A DNA stretch of 64,000 nt from JAQUBU01 sp036677685 (GCA_036677685.1 JAVBWA010000024.1:1-64000), one strand, 5' to 3'; positions 25,614-34,175 are shown, counted from the first letter of the stretch. Numbers and translations are program-made. The notes: generated by a model from the sequence alone, not told the origin.

Positions 25614-26648
25614 TTATTGCATCGCTTTTACTCTGGGATAGTAGAAGACATACTTTTTTTGCACCCAATAACTGCCTGTAAACAAAATAGCTTCAGTCAG
25701 AATTTTAGCCGGTATTAGCGGTATCGATACGGTATTGACCAACAAGTACATTAACAGATAATTGCCGCCCAGAATGACTGCAGCCAGTGAATAATAACGT
25801 AAAATGCTGTGCCGATTTTGTTCACTGCCGGCTTTGAAAACTAAATAACGGTTGCAGATATAATTGAACAATGAACTGCAAACCCGGGCTCCAACAATAG
25901 ACAGCAGTAGATTGTTAAACGCCTTTTGCAGTACTAAAAGCCATATGAAATCCAATGCGGCGGCTGCGAGTGAGGAAGCACTGAACTTTAATATCGGTAA
26001 ATATACCCGGATAGAATCAAACACGGGATGAAAATGTGATGACTTATTGTTGTTTTCATAAATTGTGGAGATAGGAATCTCATAAATCGAATAACCTTGC
26101 TGCTGAGCTTCCAATAAAATATTCAGTTCGTATTCAAAACGACAGCCAGGCACCTTCAGCAGCCAATCAAACATCCAGGCCGGATAGCCCCGCAATCCTG
26201 TTTGGGTATCATATATTCCTGAACCGGTGGCAAAGGCAAAAACAGCTCTGGTCAGTGTATTTCCCATCCTGCTGCGCCAGGGAACTTTGCCGGCAAACTG
26301 TCTTGAACCCAATACTATAAAGTTCGCCTTTTCCCGTGTTGCCCGGGCAACTTTTAAAATATCGGCCACTGAATGCTGCCCGTCGCAGTCTGCGCATACG
26401 ACCCCTTCCGGCTCACCGATAGCGACTAAATAATTAATGCCGGTTTTAAGAGCCGACCCTTTACCCTGGTTGGAGTGGTGGTGAAGTACGGTGCAATCCA
26501 AACCTTCTGCTTCATTAAAGATAGGCTGATACTTGTTCCCGCTGCCATCGTCAACAATTACGATTTGCTCCCCGGTCTGCTCTTTTAGCTGCCTGATTAA
26601 ACACAGCATGCGTTCGTCAGGTTCATAAGCTGGAATTAAAATCTTCAT
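25614..26648 (-). CDS. GT2 glycosyltransferase fused to GtrA-type membrane domain
   Basis: This 344-aa protein has two parts. Residues 1-215 are a family-2 glycosyltransferase like dolichol-phosphate mannose synthase (IPAYEPDERM, IVIVDDGSG, NQGKGSALKTGI, VVCADCDGQHS). Residues 225-344 hold four membrane helices of the GtrA/DPMS type, with FNYICNRYLVF as the signature. Such proteins make or flip lipid-linked sugars for export. It starts 20 nt after the phosphodiester glycosidase stop and is probably co-transcribed from that gene's promoter. Confidence 0.86.
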   Translation of the reverse strand: MKILIPAYEPDERMLCLIRQLKEQTGEQIVIVDDGSGNKYQPIFNEAEGLDCTVLHHHSNQGKGSALKTGINYLVAIGEPEGVVCADCDGQHSVADILKVARATREKANFIVLGSRQFAGKVPWRSRMGNTLTRAVFAFATGSGIYDTQTGLRGYPAWMFDWLLKVPGCRFEYELNILLEAQQQGYSIYEIPISTIYENNNKSSHFHPVFDSIRVYLPILKFSASSLAAAALDFIWLLVLQKAFNNLLLSIVGARVCSSLFNYICNRYLVFKAGSEQNRHSILRYYSLAAVILGGNYLLMYLLVNTVSIPLIPAKILTEAILFTGSYWVQKKYVFYYPRVKAMQ

Positions 26649-26668
26649 AACTTTTGCTGCCCAGCGAT

Positions 26669-27634
26669 CTATTTAATATAGATAATATCGCTGGTCCCCC
26701 TTTCTCGATATTTGCCTAAAGGATTGTTTACTAATTTGTCCATGAAATACATTGTGGATGAACCGCCCCCGTCCAAATTGTAGGCTTCAGTGCATCCCAG
26801 ATCGGCAAACACTTTAGCGAACTGCGACAGGGTCATACCTTTGCTGTAGCCATTCGCGCGCCCGTCAACGACAATGAAAATATAATGGTTGGGAGCAATC
26901 ATGCCGATGCCGGTACGGGGGTTGGAGTTCTCGATGGAACGGTTGCCGAAATTAGTGTCAATCTCCACATCGTTGAAGTCGGATTGGACTTGACCATTGG
27001 TGATTAGTGCGGGTCCGAAGGAAAGTGTTTGCCAAACCCCTTCATCCAGAAGTTCTTGTGCCGTAGTTTTGGTTTCATCATAAATTTTCATACTGCCATC
27101 TTTGTAAATCTTCAACCCGGTTCGAACCGGGGAGTCGCGGAAAATTTTGCCATTGCGGATTACGATGCCATTTTCGCGAAAACCGTAATAATCCCCGTTA
27201 ATAGCTAAAACAGCATTATTGTTAGCCGCAATCTTAGATGTGTATTCGATAATGTTGGTGCCAAACTGGTCTTTGGCAAAGGCTGACTGGAGGCTCCCTG
27301 CGTCATTTAAAACCACATCCGCCACATAATAGACGGTGGTATTTTGCCCGGTGCCTAAAATGACCTTTTTAATGGATATAGTCTTACTGTCACTTTGGTA
27401 GTTTGAGTAATCAGCCGTATAAGTCTCGTCTTTAGCAGTTGTTCCCGATGCAGTCTGAGCATTGGTTGTCTGCGCACCGGCCGTGCTTTGGACATTCGCA
27501 ATTTCCACATGTTCTATGAGGTATCTGTCAGCCAGCATATATACAGTGATTCCGAGCAATAAAATAAAACTCAGCAGGGCTGCTTTCATCCTGCGTTTTT
27601 TAGTTTTTTCATTATCTTGGTTAGCGGTTGTCAT
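26669..27634 (-). CDS. secreted/membrane-anchored phosphodiester glycosidase (NAGPA domain)
   Basis: This 321-aa protein has one N-terminal membrane segment (about residues 15-36), a low-complexity Thr/Ala linker (to about 70), and a NAGPA domain to the end. Signatures are AINGDYYGFRENGIVIRNGKIFRD, RTGIGMI and the C-terminal NLDGGGSSTMYF. NAGPA-domain enzymes cleave sugar-1-phosphodiester bonds, for example N-acetylglucosamine-1-phosphodiesters, in teichoic-acid or glycoprotein metabolism. AAAGGAGC precedes the ATG. Its promoter carries the conserved repeat at 27674-27706. Confidence 0.87.
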   Translation of the reverse strand: MTTANQDNEKTKKRRMKAALLSFILLLGITVYMLADRYLIEHVEIANVQSTAGAQTTNAQTASGTTAKDETYTADYSNYQSDSKTISIKKVILGTGQNTTVYYVADVVLNDAGSLQSAFAKDQFGTNIIEYTSKIAANNNAVLAINGDYYGFRENGIVIRNGKIFRDSPVRTGLKIYKDGSMKIYDETKTTAQELLDEGVWQTLSFGPALITNGQVQSDFNDVEIDTNFGNRSIENSNPRTGIGMIAPNHYIFIVVDGRANGYSKGMTLSQFAKVFADLGCTEAYNLDGGGSSTMYFMDKLVNNPLGKYRERGTSDIIYIK

Positions 27635-27673
27635 ATTTTGCTCCTTTCCTACATTTCTTGCTTATCTGGATTT

Positions 27674-27706
27674 ATCATAAAAAGTAAAGCTTAAATTGCC
27701 CTTAAG
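27674..27706 (-). promoter_or_regulatory. response-regulator direct repeat plus -10 for the glycosidase operon
   Basis: Read on the minus strand: CTTAAG-GGCAA-TTTAAG, then exactly 10 nt, then TATGAT. It lies about 40-70 nt before the glycosidase start and has the same geometry as the sites at 23432-23464 and 29859-29891. Confidence 0.72.
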
Positions 27707-27797
27707 CATTTGGTTCAAAAATGTGTAAAATTCGGGCTTAAGATATGGACAGGGTCAGACAGGCCGGGGGTATTAAATCATTAGACCCGGAAAAGTA

Positions 27798-27835
27798 AAA
27801 AGAGAAAGCGCATAACACATTTCGCTTTCTCTTTT
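27798..27835 (-). terminator. terminator of the beta-helix lipoprotein gene
   Basis: AAAAGAGAAAGCG (27798-27810) pairs with CGCTTTCTCTTTT (27823-27835) over 13 bp. Read on the minus strand, the stem ends in TTTT and is followed by more T-rich sequence, about 30 nt after the lipoprotein stop. Confidence 0.8.
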
Positions 27836-27866
27836 GAAAAATTTAAATTGTTAACGATAAATCTTA

Positions 27867-29786
27867 TTACATCCCCGGGCGCTGGCCTCTGGGGCCGCCT
27901 GTCCCGGGCTGCCTATCGCTTCCGGGTTGGCCGCCCGGGCCGCCGCCCATACCGCCCCGGCCGGTTACTTCTGAACCATCATCTGAAATACTGGTCAATG
28001 CACTGGACAGCTTTACATCAGTGAGCTTGGTGCCGGAACTATACGTACCGCCGGTATAATATCCATCCACATTCTTCCCGCTGCAAGTACCGCCGGTTGA
28101 AAGAGTGTAAGTCTTACCCTGCTCTAGTTCAGGAGTGCTGATAACTATAGACTGATAATCCTTGGACGGGGCAAAGGTTAAAATAGAGTTGCCGTCCGCA
28201 TCAGATAAGTTTACCAATGTCCCGGCCTTTTGGATGTCAGTATAGTAAACCAGCAGTGAATTCTGTGAAGAAGAATCCTCCGGAGCCTGTGCCATACCGG
28301 AGCTGCCGGCAGCTACCAGGATGCCCCCGGTTATCTTGGAGCTTCCGTTATAATCCAGGGGACCGTTGCCGTTATTGGTCGGCCCGTTGACGATGACGGT
28401 TCCCCCATCTATATTAAGATCTCCGTTGGAGTCGAGACCGTCACCGGCTGCATCGATATAGATGTAACCCCCGGTGATGTGTACTTCATAATCACCCGCA
28501 GTATCAAATTTGTCATTACCTTGTTGCTGACTGCTGCTATCATTGCCTCCGGCAGCGTTAAATCCGTCATCGCTGGCAATTAGATGAATATTTCCGCCAT
28601 TGACGGTTATATAAGCTCCTTCCAGGCCTTCGTAGCTTTTGGCAATTTTAATACTTCCTGCATCAATTGTTACCTGACTGTCAGCATGGATTGCATCATC
28701 CCCGGCAGATATATTAAACGTTCCCCCTTTGACAACTACATTGCCGTTGGAGTGTATGGCGTCATCTGCTGAATCAATGGTAAAAGCACCAGTGCTAATA
28801 CCTATACCGGTTCCGCCTTTTAATGCCTTAGTGCTCACGGTTTCCTCATCCGTTGATGTTGGGATATTCATCCTGCCGCCGGGGAAGTCATTGCTTTTTT
28901 TGATGCTTGCGCTGGCACTGCCCCCACCGGTAGTCAAATTGAATTCTCCTCCATTAATTTGCAGAATGGTTTCTGCCTGGATGCCGTCCTGGTCAGCCTT
29001 TATATCAAAGCTGCCTCCATCCAGTGAAATCCAGCCTTTATCGCTATCCGTGTCATTGTTGGATTGGATGCCATCGTTCTTGGCCTGAATTGTCAAAGTG
29101 CCGTCTTTTACTGCAACAGAATCCCGTCCCCGCAGTCCATCATTGGCAGCGGTAACTGTGATATTGCCGCCGGTAATTACCAGATCGTCCTTGGTTCCGA
29201 TGCCATTTTTATAGTTGCCGTTAACGGTAAGGGTTCCGGTACCGTTAATGGTCAGATCGTTTTGGCTGAAAATAGCTGCGTCTGGTTCATCATCTTCGGA
29301 AACACCAGTATATTCAGTGCCATCGCTTACACTGTTGGTGGTTCCTGCAGCCAGCGTAATAATAGTTTTGTCGGCCTGTTTGATGTACAGGGGAGTACTG
29401 TCCGGGCAGGTAAGGACTACCCCGTTTAAGACCAGATGAACTTTGTCTTTTTCACCGGCTGAGACAATAACCTGGCCATCAGTTAGAGTACCTTTAAGTA
29501 CATAAGTTCCAGCTGCAGTGATCGTGACCGTGCGGTTTGAAACTGAAGCTCCGGAACCGTCTATTACAGCAGAGCTTCCATTCAAAGTAATTTTGGTGGC
29601 ACTGGCTGCATCCCAACTGGCATCCAGGTCTTTATTGCTGTAATTCGCCAGTTTGGTAAACAGATCCGATGATGCGGTCTTAGCTGAAGATACCGATGCG
29701 GTGGTTGTTCCGCATCCCGCCAGACCAGATAATGTGATTAACATAACGACTAAGCAGGCCAGAAATTTAAAGCGTTTACAAATCAA
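27867..29786 (-). CDS. Cthe_2159-type carbohydrate-binding beta-helix lipoprotein
   Basis: This 639-aa lipoprotein uses a TTG start (AGGAGG is 11 nt upstream; no in-frame ATG precedes it). The signal peptide ends in the lipobox LAGC, giving a lipid-anchored Cys at about residue 25. From about 90 to 500, short repeats such as DDAIHSNGNVVVKGG, DDAIHADSQVTIDAG and GDGLDSNGDLNIDGG build a right-handed beta-helix as in Cthe_2159, a polygalacturonate-binding protein of Clostridium thermocellum. The last 30 residues are Gly/Pro/Arg rich (GGMGGGPGGQPG). Its promoter carries the response-regulator repeat at 29859-29891. A truncated copy of its 5' end lies at 32140-32412. It is probably a surface adhesin or glycopolymer binder. 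Confidence 0.87.
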   Translation of the reverse strand: MICKRFKFLACLVVMLITLSGLAGCGTTTASVSSAKTASSDLFTKLANYSNKDLDASWDAASATKITLNGSSAVIDGSGASVSNRTVTITAAGTYVLKGTLTDGQVIVSAGEKDKVHLVLNGVVLTCPDSTPLYIKQADKTIITLAAGTTNSVSDGTEYTGVSEDDEPDAAIFSQNDLTINGTGTLTVNGNYKNGIGTKDDLVITGGNITVTAANDGLRGRDSVAVKDGTLTIQAKNDGIQSNNDTDSDKGWISLDGGSFDIKADQDGIQAETILQINGGEFNLTTGGGSASASIKKSNDFPGGRMNIPTSTDEETVSTKALKGGTGIGISTGAFTIDSADDAIHSNGNVVVKGGTFNISAGDDAIHADSQVTIDAGSIKIAKSYEGLEGAYITVNGGNIHLIASDDGFNAAGGNDSSSQQQGNDKFDTAGDYEVHITGGYIYIDAAGDGLDSNGDLNIDGGTVIVNGPTNNGNGPLDYNGSSKITGGILVAAGSSGMAQAPEDSSSQNSLLVYYTDIQKAGTLVNLSDADGNSILTFAPSKDYQSIVISTPELEQGKTYTLSTGGTCSGKNVDGYYTGGTYSSGTKLTDVKLSSALTSISDDGSEVTGRGGMGGGPGGQPGSDRQPGTGGPRGQRPGM

Positions 29787-29858
29787 TTTCCATCACTCCT
29801 CCTATAATTTAAATTTCCACATACACAGGCTGGTATCACAGTCCTTCCTGATGAACTT

Positions 29859-29891
29859 ATAGTAAACTTAATTTCTTAAATTTAACTTAAA
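29859..29891 (-). promoter_or_regulatory. response-regulator direct repeat plus -10 for the lipoprotein gene
   Basis: Read on the minus strand: TTTAAG-TTAAA-TTTAAG, then exactly 10 nt, then TACTAT. It is the third member of the family of sites in this locus. The remaining intergenic DNA up to 30082 carries no supported gene. Confidence 0.72.
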
Positions 29892-30082
29892 TAATGGAAA
29901 TTGATCGATGCCAGCTCGAAAATTTTTCAGATTTGTTTTGGGTGGGAGATGGTTAAGAGAATTGGGTTTCGGCATTACCAAAATATATTATCATGTCATC
30001 GATAATTGATTGTCCCTAAAAGAAACCGGAAGCATACCCAGAGGATAAGAATTAATATCCGCTGTAAAATATTATTAAATGG

Positions 30083-30111
30083 TTGACAAAGGGTAATATG
30101 TTACGTATTAT
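30083..30111 (+). promoter_or_regulatory. consensus promoter of the ABC transporter operon
   Basis: TTGACA (30083-30088) and TATTAT (30106-30111) are spaced by 17 nt. The -10 lies within the first of two tandem 26-bp repeats, so a repressor bound there would block transcription. Confidence 0.72.
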
Positions 30112-30145
30112 ATAGATAAGGTAATATGTTACGTATTATATAGAT
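30092..30145 (+). repeat. two tandem 26-bp repeats covering the promoter, likely operators
   Basis: A 26-bp unit starting GGTAATATGTTACG occurs identically at 30092-30117 and 30120-30145 (28-bp period). Each contains the inverted pair TAATA...TATTA. The period places both on nearly the same DNA face. No regulator gene is adjacent. Confidence 0.72.
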
Positions 30146-30224
30146 GTGATAGATTGCCTTGCCTACCTGGTATTTGAAACGATGAAAAGCAAGATTTAAT
30201 GAATATGAGAAAGAAGGTGGTTTT

Positions 30225-31145
30225 ATGTCTTATGTTATTCGAACCTATGGACTTACAAAAGCATTCGACAATCAAGAAGTAGTATCTAATGTAGATATTA
30301 ATGTCAAACAAAATGAGATCTACGGTTTCCTTGGTCCTAATGGTGCCGGTAAAACAACAGTAATGAAAATGATTATTAATTTGCTCAAACCGACAAGGGG
30401 AGAAATCGAAATCTTCGGAACACGTCTTACAAATTATTCCTACGATGTATTAAAACGAATGGCGAGTATTATAGAATACCCGGTATTTTATGAGCATCTA
30501 AGCGGCAAGGCAAATCTTGAATTGCATTGTGAATATATGGGATTTAATAAACCAAATTGCGTACAGAATGCGCTGGAAATGTTAGATTTAAGTGAATCAG
30601 GTAATAAACCTGTTTGCAGTTATTCATTGGGTATGAAGCAGCGCCTTGGACTTGCCAGGGCGGTGTTAACCAAGCCGGAGCTGCTTATACTGGACGAACC
30701 AATGAACGGACTTGATCCAGCCGGTATTAAGTACATCAGGGATTTTCTTAAAATGCTTTCTCAGGAATACGGTATAACAATATTGATTTCAAGCCATATT
30801 TTATCCGAAATAGAAAATATCTCGGATATGATAGGGATCATTAATAATGGGAAAATGTTGCGGGAAATTACCATACAAGAAGTTCGTGACATGAATCTTT
30901 CATATGTAGAATTAGTGGCCGGGAATTTCAAACAGGCTGCTAATGTACTATCTGAAGACTTGCATATCAATAATTTTAAAATTATTAATGACAAGATTAT
31001 AAGAATTTACGATGTTACCACACCAACCCAAGAATTATCAAAAATGCTTGTGCTCAAGGATGTGGCCATTGAATCTATCAGTAAAAAAAGTGACTCTCTT
31101 GAAGACTATTTTCTAAAAATCACCGGGGGGGCGTGTAAATGTTAA
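30225..31145 (+). CDS. ABC transporter ATP-binding protein, BcrA-like
   Basis: This 306-aa ATPase has Walker A GPNGAGKTTV, Q-loop, signature YSLGMKQRLGLARAVL, Walker B LLILDEPMNGLDPAG and switch histidine SSHILSEIE. The roughly 80-residue C-terminal extension matches bacitracin/lantibiotic-resistance type (BcrA) subunits, which work with ABC-2 permeases to pump or remove peptides at the membrane. The permease gene overlaps by 7 nt. It is inserted between the intact beta-helix lipoprotein gene and its truncated copy. Confidence 0.9.
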   Translation: MSYVIRTYGLTKAFDNQEVVSNVDINVKQNEIYGFLGPNGAGKTTVMKMIINLLKPTRGEIEIFGTRLTNYSYDVLKRMASIIEYPVFYEHLSGKANLELHCEYMGFNKPNCVQNALEMLDLSESGNKPVCSYSLGMKQRLGLARAVLTKPELLILDEPMNGLDPAGIKYIRDFLKMLSQEYGITILISSHILSEIENISDMIGIINNGKMLREITIQEVRDMNLSYVELVAGNFKQAANVLSEDLHINNFKIINDKIIRIYDVTTPTQELSKMLVLKDVAIESISKKSDSLEDYFLKITGGACKC

Positions 31146-31831
31146 AGTTAATCAGACTGGAAATGGAAAAGAATAATATAAGCAAGTATATTTGGTATGC
31201 AATGATAGCAATTCTGTCTCTAACGGCGCTCTCTATGATATTCGTATTTTTTTTAGGATTCGATGATCCGGAAATCAGAGCAGGAATTATTGGTGTTTCA
31301 TTTTTCGTGGAAACGATGGTAAGTATCGTATTTCTAATTTTTACAGCAGTTATGCATTCTGCTTTTACAATCAATGCGTACAAGAATAAAACAATGGATT
31401 TGATGTTCTCTTATCCTATTAAAAGAGGAAAAATTTTAGCGTCAAAAATTATTGCAGTCCTGGTTTTCGGCTTTATATCCATTATCATTGCACAGGTAAT
31501 CATTTATGGCAGCATTTATTTTGCTTGCTATTACCTGCAACCATCAATACAAATAGATTTTGATATTTTAAATATCACTTTTTATCTCAGTGTAATATTA
31601 AAATCGTTGAGTACTATTTGCATCAGCTTAATAGCTTTGTTTGTAGGTATGATAAATAAATCATCTGCAGCAACAATTGTGGCATCGTTTTTCTTTGCTG
31701 CCCTGCTCAAAGGCAACATAGGTGGATATACGTTAGCTGGGAGTATAGTTTTCCCTGTTGTTTTGACATTTGTTTCAATTGTCTTTGCGTTTTTAACCAT
31801 ATGGGATGTTGAACAAAAAGATCTTATATAA
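31139..31831 (+). CDS. ABC-2 type permease
   Basis: This 230-aa permease has about six hydrophobic segments, starting with MLKLIRLEMEKNNISKYIWYAMIAIL. The block FTINAYKNKTMDLMFSYPIKRGKILASKII is typical of BcrB/ABC-2 permeases. It overlaps the ATPase gene by 7 nt and forms the membrane half of that transporter. The substrate is unknown; peptide antibiotics are the usual class. Confidence 0.87.
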   Translation: MLKLIRLEMEKNNISKYIWYAMIAILSLTALSMIFVFFLGFDDPEIRAGIIGVSFFVETMVSIVFLIFTAVMHSAFTINAYKNKTMDLMFSYPIKRGKILASKIIAVLVFGFISIIIAQVIIYGSIYFACYYLQPSIQIDFDILNITFYLSVILKSLSTICISLIALFVGMINKSSAATIVASFFFAALLKGNIGGYTLAGSIVFPVVLTFVSIVFAFLTIWDVEQKDLI

Positions 31832-31963
31832 TTCTAAGCTTTATATATTTTTAACACTTGTATTGCTTTTAGCGCTTATTCAAACTGTGAAAGAATTTAT
31901 ATGATTTATTCAATAGTTTTGAAAAAGTGACGTATTAAATGGAATGAAAGTGAGGTGAAAACG

Positions 31964-32128
31964 ATGTCAATTGATATCTTTTTTTGGATAAATCTAGCAT
32001 TAAGTATTATTTTGATTGTAACCGGAAGTATCCTGCTTGCAAGGAACAAAAATACTTTGGGTGGAAAACTTTGCATATTATTAGGCATTTTTGTGATTAT
32101 TACGCGAACTATTCAATTATTTATTTAG
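31964..32128 (+). CDS. 54-aa small membrane protein
   Basis: A short frame begins at an ATG 7 nt after GAGGTGA and encodes two hydrophobic segments (residues 5-25 and about 37-52) joined by RNKNTLGGK. Ribosome-binding site, membrane hairpin shape and position 132 nt after the permease gene suggest a real accessory protein of the ABC transporter. It does not resemble a family I know. Confidence 0.5.
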   Translation: MSIDIFFWINLALSIILIVTGSILLARNKNTLGGKLCILLGIFVIITRTIQLFI

Positions 32129-32139
32129 TATTACTTGAT

Positions 32140-32412
32140 AAATTCAGTTATATTTTGTGCCATCACTTATACTGCTGGTGGTTCTGCAGCCAGCGCAATA
32201 ATTGTTTTGTCGGCATGTTTGATGTACAGGGGAGCGCTGTCCGAGCAGAAAAGGACTATCCCGTTTAAACCAGCAGAACCTTGTCTTTTTCACCGGCTGA
32301 GACAATAGCCTGGCCATCATCAGAGTACCTTTAAGTACATAAGCTCCAAACCAGATAATGTGATTAGCATAACGACTAAGCAGGCCAAAAATTTAAAGCG
32401 TTTGCAAATCAA
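32140..32412 (-). pseudogene. truncated, decayed copy of the beta-helix lipoprotein gene
   Basis: Read on the minus strand from a TTG at 32412, the sequence encodes LICKRFKFLACLVVML and then LSGL, like the signal peptide of the gene at 27867-29786. It then jumps, through a deletion of about 200 bp relative to that gene, to the DNA for the region starting YVLKG, out of frame, and hits a stop after about 30 codons. Further similarity to the intact gene continues to about 32140. The lipobox and all beta-helix coding DNA beyond this are missing. Its promoter copy is at 32485-32517. Confidence 0.85.
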
Positions 32413-32484
32413 TTTCCCTCACTCCCCCTATAATTAAATTCCCACATACACAGGCTGGTATCATATTCCTTCCTGAATGAACTT

Positions 32485-32517
32485 ATAATAAGATCCGAAT
32501 CTTAAATTTAACTAAAA
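32485..32517 (-). promoter_or_regulatory. relic copy of the response-regulator promoter
   Basis: Read on the minus strand: TTTTAG-TTAAA-TTTAAG, 10 nt, TATTAT. Geometry is preserved relative to the intact site at 29859-29891, with one change in the first half-site. It stands upstream of the pseudogene. Confidence 0.62.
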
Positions 32518-32926
32518 TTAGGATACATTTTTTGGATTTAGGATGCGGCAGGACTGCCAATAATAGGTGGATATAATGTTATATCTCACCTATTATTGTA
32601 TGAAAAATGAAACCTGATTATAATGAAGAATCTGAAAAAGTATGAATCTCATAAAATATGTAGCATTATGTAAAAATTTTGTTGTATTATGAGTATAATG
32701 ATTTTACCTAATTTCGAAGATTACATTTCTATAAATAACTGTGTTGACACAGCATTCTATTGATATGCTGTGTCCAATAATGCCGTCATTGGTACTGGTC
32801 GGGGTTATGTCAAGGGTGACTGGTATCACATCTAAGATCAGCAACAATATGCAATTCTCATATATGAATAAGCAATGAGAACTTAAAAAGGTTGCTGCTA
32901 AAAATTAACTGGGAGTGGTAAAAACA
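32518..32926. other. intergenic region with two inverted repeats
   Basis: No gene is supported. TAATAGGTG (from 32561) is inverted as CACCTATTA (to about 32595) with a bulge. GACACAGCAT (32746-32755) is exactly inverted as ATGCTGTGTC (32765-32774). Neither has a T-run. They could be regulatory sites for the stressosome operon that follows. Confidence 0.45.
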
Positions 32927-33718
32927 GTGGAATTTTTTCAGGTAGTAAGGGACTATGAGGAGCAGATTCTAAAGGAATGGTACGCATGTCTGATTTCATA
33001 TGACACTGAAAGATATTCAGTTTTAAGTTTCGAAGAATTTGAACCTCGAATGAGAAATATTTTTAACAGCCTGGTAAATTGCAGCGAAGGCAAACTGACT
33101 GCCGAAGCCAAACATTTTGTATATAACCTGGCTCAGGAGAGAATGTCCCAGAATTATAATTACTGGGAATTATTAACCGTATTTCGTACCCTGCGTCAGG
33201 CTCTTAGTAAAATTTTTGGACCGATTATTTTCGCCAATGATTTTTCACAATATGAAAAATTGGTTATGCTCTTTGAAGAAGCCTGTCAAAAAGTATCTGA
33301 AGGTTATCTGGATTATCAAATATCAGTCATCGAAGCCTTGCACAAGAATTTATTGGAGCTGTCTACTCCGGTTATTCCCATTGAGGATAATATCCTGGTT
33401 ATGCCGTTGATCGGCACTATCGATACTTTTCGGGCCGACCAGATAATGGAATCTATTCTGCATGAGGTAACAAATCGCCAGGCAGAAGTAGTGATTATTG
33501 ATATTACCGGAGTGCCGGTGGTGGATACGGCGGTTGCCAACCACCTGCTGCGTACGGTCCGGGCTATTAAGCTGGTAGGTGGGGAATGTATTTTGGTTGG
33601 GATAAGACCGGAAATCGCTCAGACTATTGTAAGGCTTAATCTGTCTTTTTCTCACCTGGATACTGCCAGCACTCTTAAAAAGGGTTTGGAACTGGCACGT
33701 AATATATTGAACAAATAG
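32927..33718 (+). CDS. rsbR: RsbR-type stressosome sensor/scaffold protein
   Basis: The protein is 263 aa from the GTG at 32927, which has GGGAG at a suitable distance; a GTG at 32915 is too close to it. Residues 1-140 are a helical, non-globin sensor region. Residues 150-263 form a STAS domain with DITGVPVVDTAVANHLL, containing both threonines (in DITGV and VVDTA) that are phosphorylated by RsbT in Bacillus RsbR. It should assemble with RsbS into the stressosome and hold RsbT. It is first of five tightly packed genes. Confidence 0.88.
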   Translation: MEFFQVVRDYEEQILKEWYACLISYDTERYSVLSFEEFEPRMRNIFNSLVNCSEGKLTAEAKHFVYNLAQERMSQNYNYWELLTVFRTLRQALSKIFGPIIFANDFSQYEKLVMLFEEACQKVSEGYLDYQISVIEALHKNLLELSTPVIPIEDNILVMPLIGTIDTFRADQIMESILHEVTNRQAEVVIIDITGVPVVDTAVANHLLRTVRAIKLVGGECILVGIRPEIAQTIVRLNLSFSHLDTASTLKKGLELARNILNK

Positions 33719-33731
33719 GAGGTGTATATTA

Positions 33732-34091
33732 ATGGATCTTCCTATTCTACAGGTCAGCAATATTTTAATTGTTTCCATGCAAACTGATATGGATGATGAA
33801 CTGGTTCTAAGACTGCAGGACAAACTTTTGAAGAAAATTCAAGCAAGCGGGTCTTCGGGGGTGGTTTTTGACCTTTCTGCGGTGGAAATCATGGATAGTT
33901 TTATGTGCCGTATATTGAATGAAATTTCGCAAATGGCTTATTTAATGGGTGCACGGGTAGTGGTAACCGGAATCCAGGCATCGGTTGCTATTACTATGAT
34001 TGAACTGGGAATTGATCCGCAGGACATTCCGACCATGTTGACTTTGGATAAAGGATTGGCCTTTTTAACTGGTCTAACTAATTCCGCCTAA
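33732..34091 (+). CDS. rsbS: RsbS-type stressosome STAS protein
   Basis: This 119-aa single STAS domain carries the phosphorylation-site sequence FDLSAVEIMDSFMCR, with Ser56 corresponding to the serine phosphorylated by RsbT. It forms the stressosome core with RsbR. AGGAGGTG precedes the ATG, 13 nt after the rsbR stop. Confidence 0.92.
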   Translation: MDLPILQVSNILIVSMQTDMDDELVLRLQDKLLKKIQASGSSGVVFDLSAVEIMDSFMCRILNEISQMAYLMGARVVVTGIQASVAITMIELGIDPQDIPTMLTLDKGLAFLTGLTNSA

Positions 34092-34175
34092 AAAAAAGAA
34101 GCAAACTGCAAACAGATTTTTTTAGGGGGAACTAACTAAATATGAAGTTTCTCTTTAATCAAGGGAGATAGATGT

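Noticed and set aside
30092..30145. CRISPR-like repeats
   Set aside because: Only two units with a 2-nt gap, located on a promoter; no spacers and no cas genes.
32744..32774. TTGACA at 32744 as a promoter for the stressosome operon
   Set aside because: No -10 hexamer at a suitable distance; the hexamer is part of an inverted repeat.
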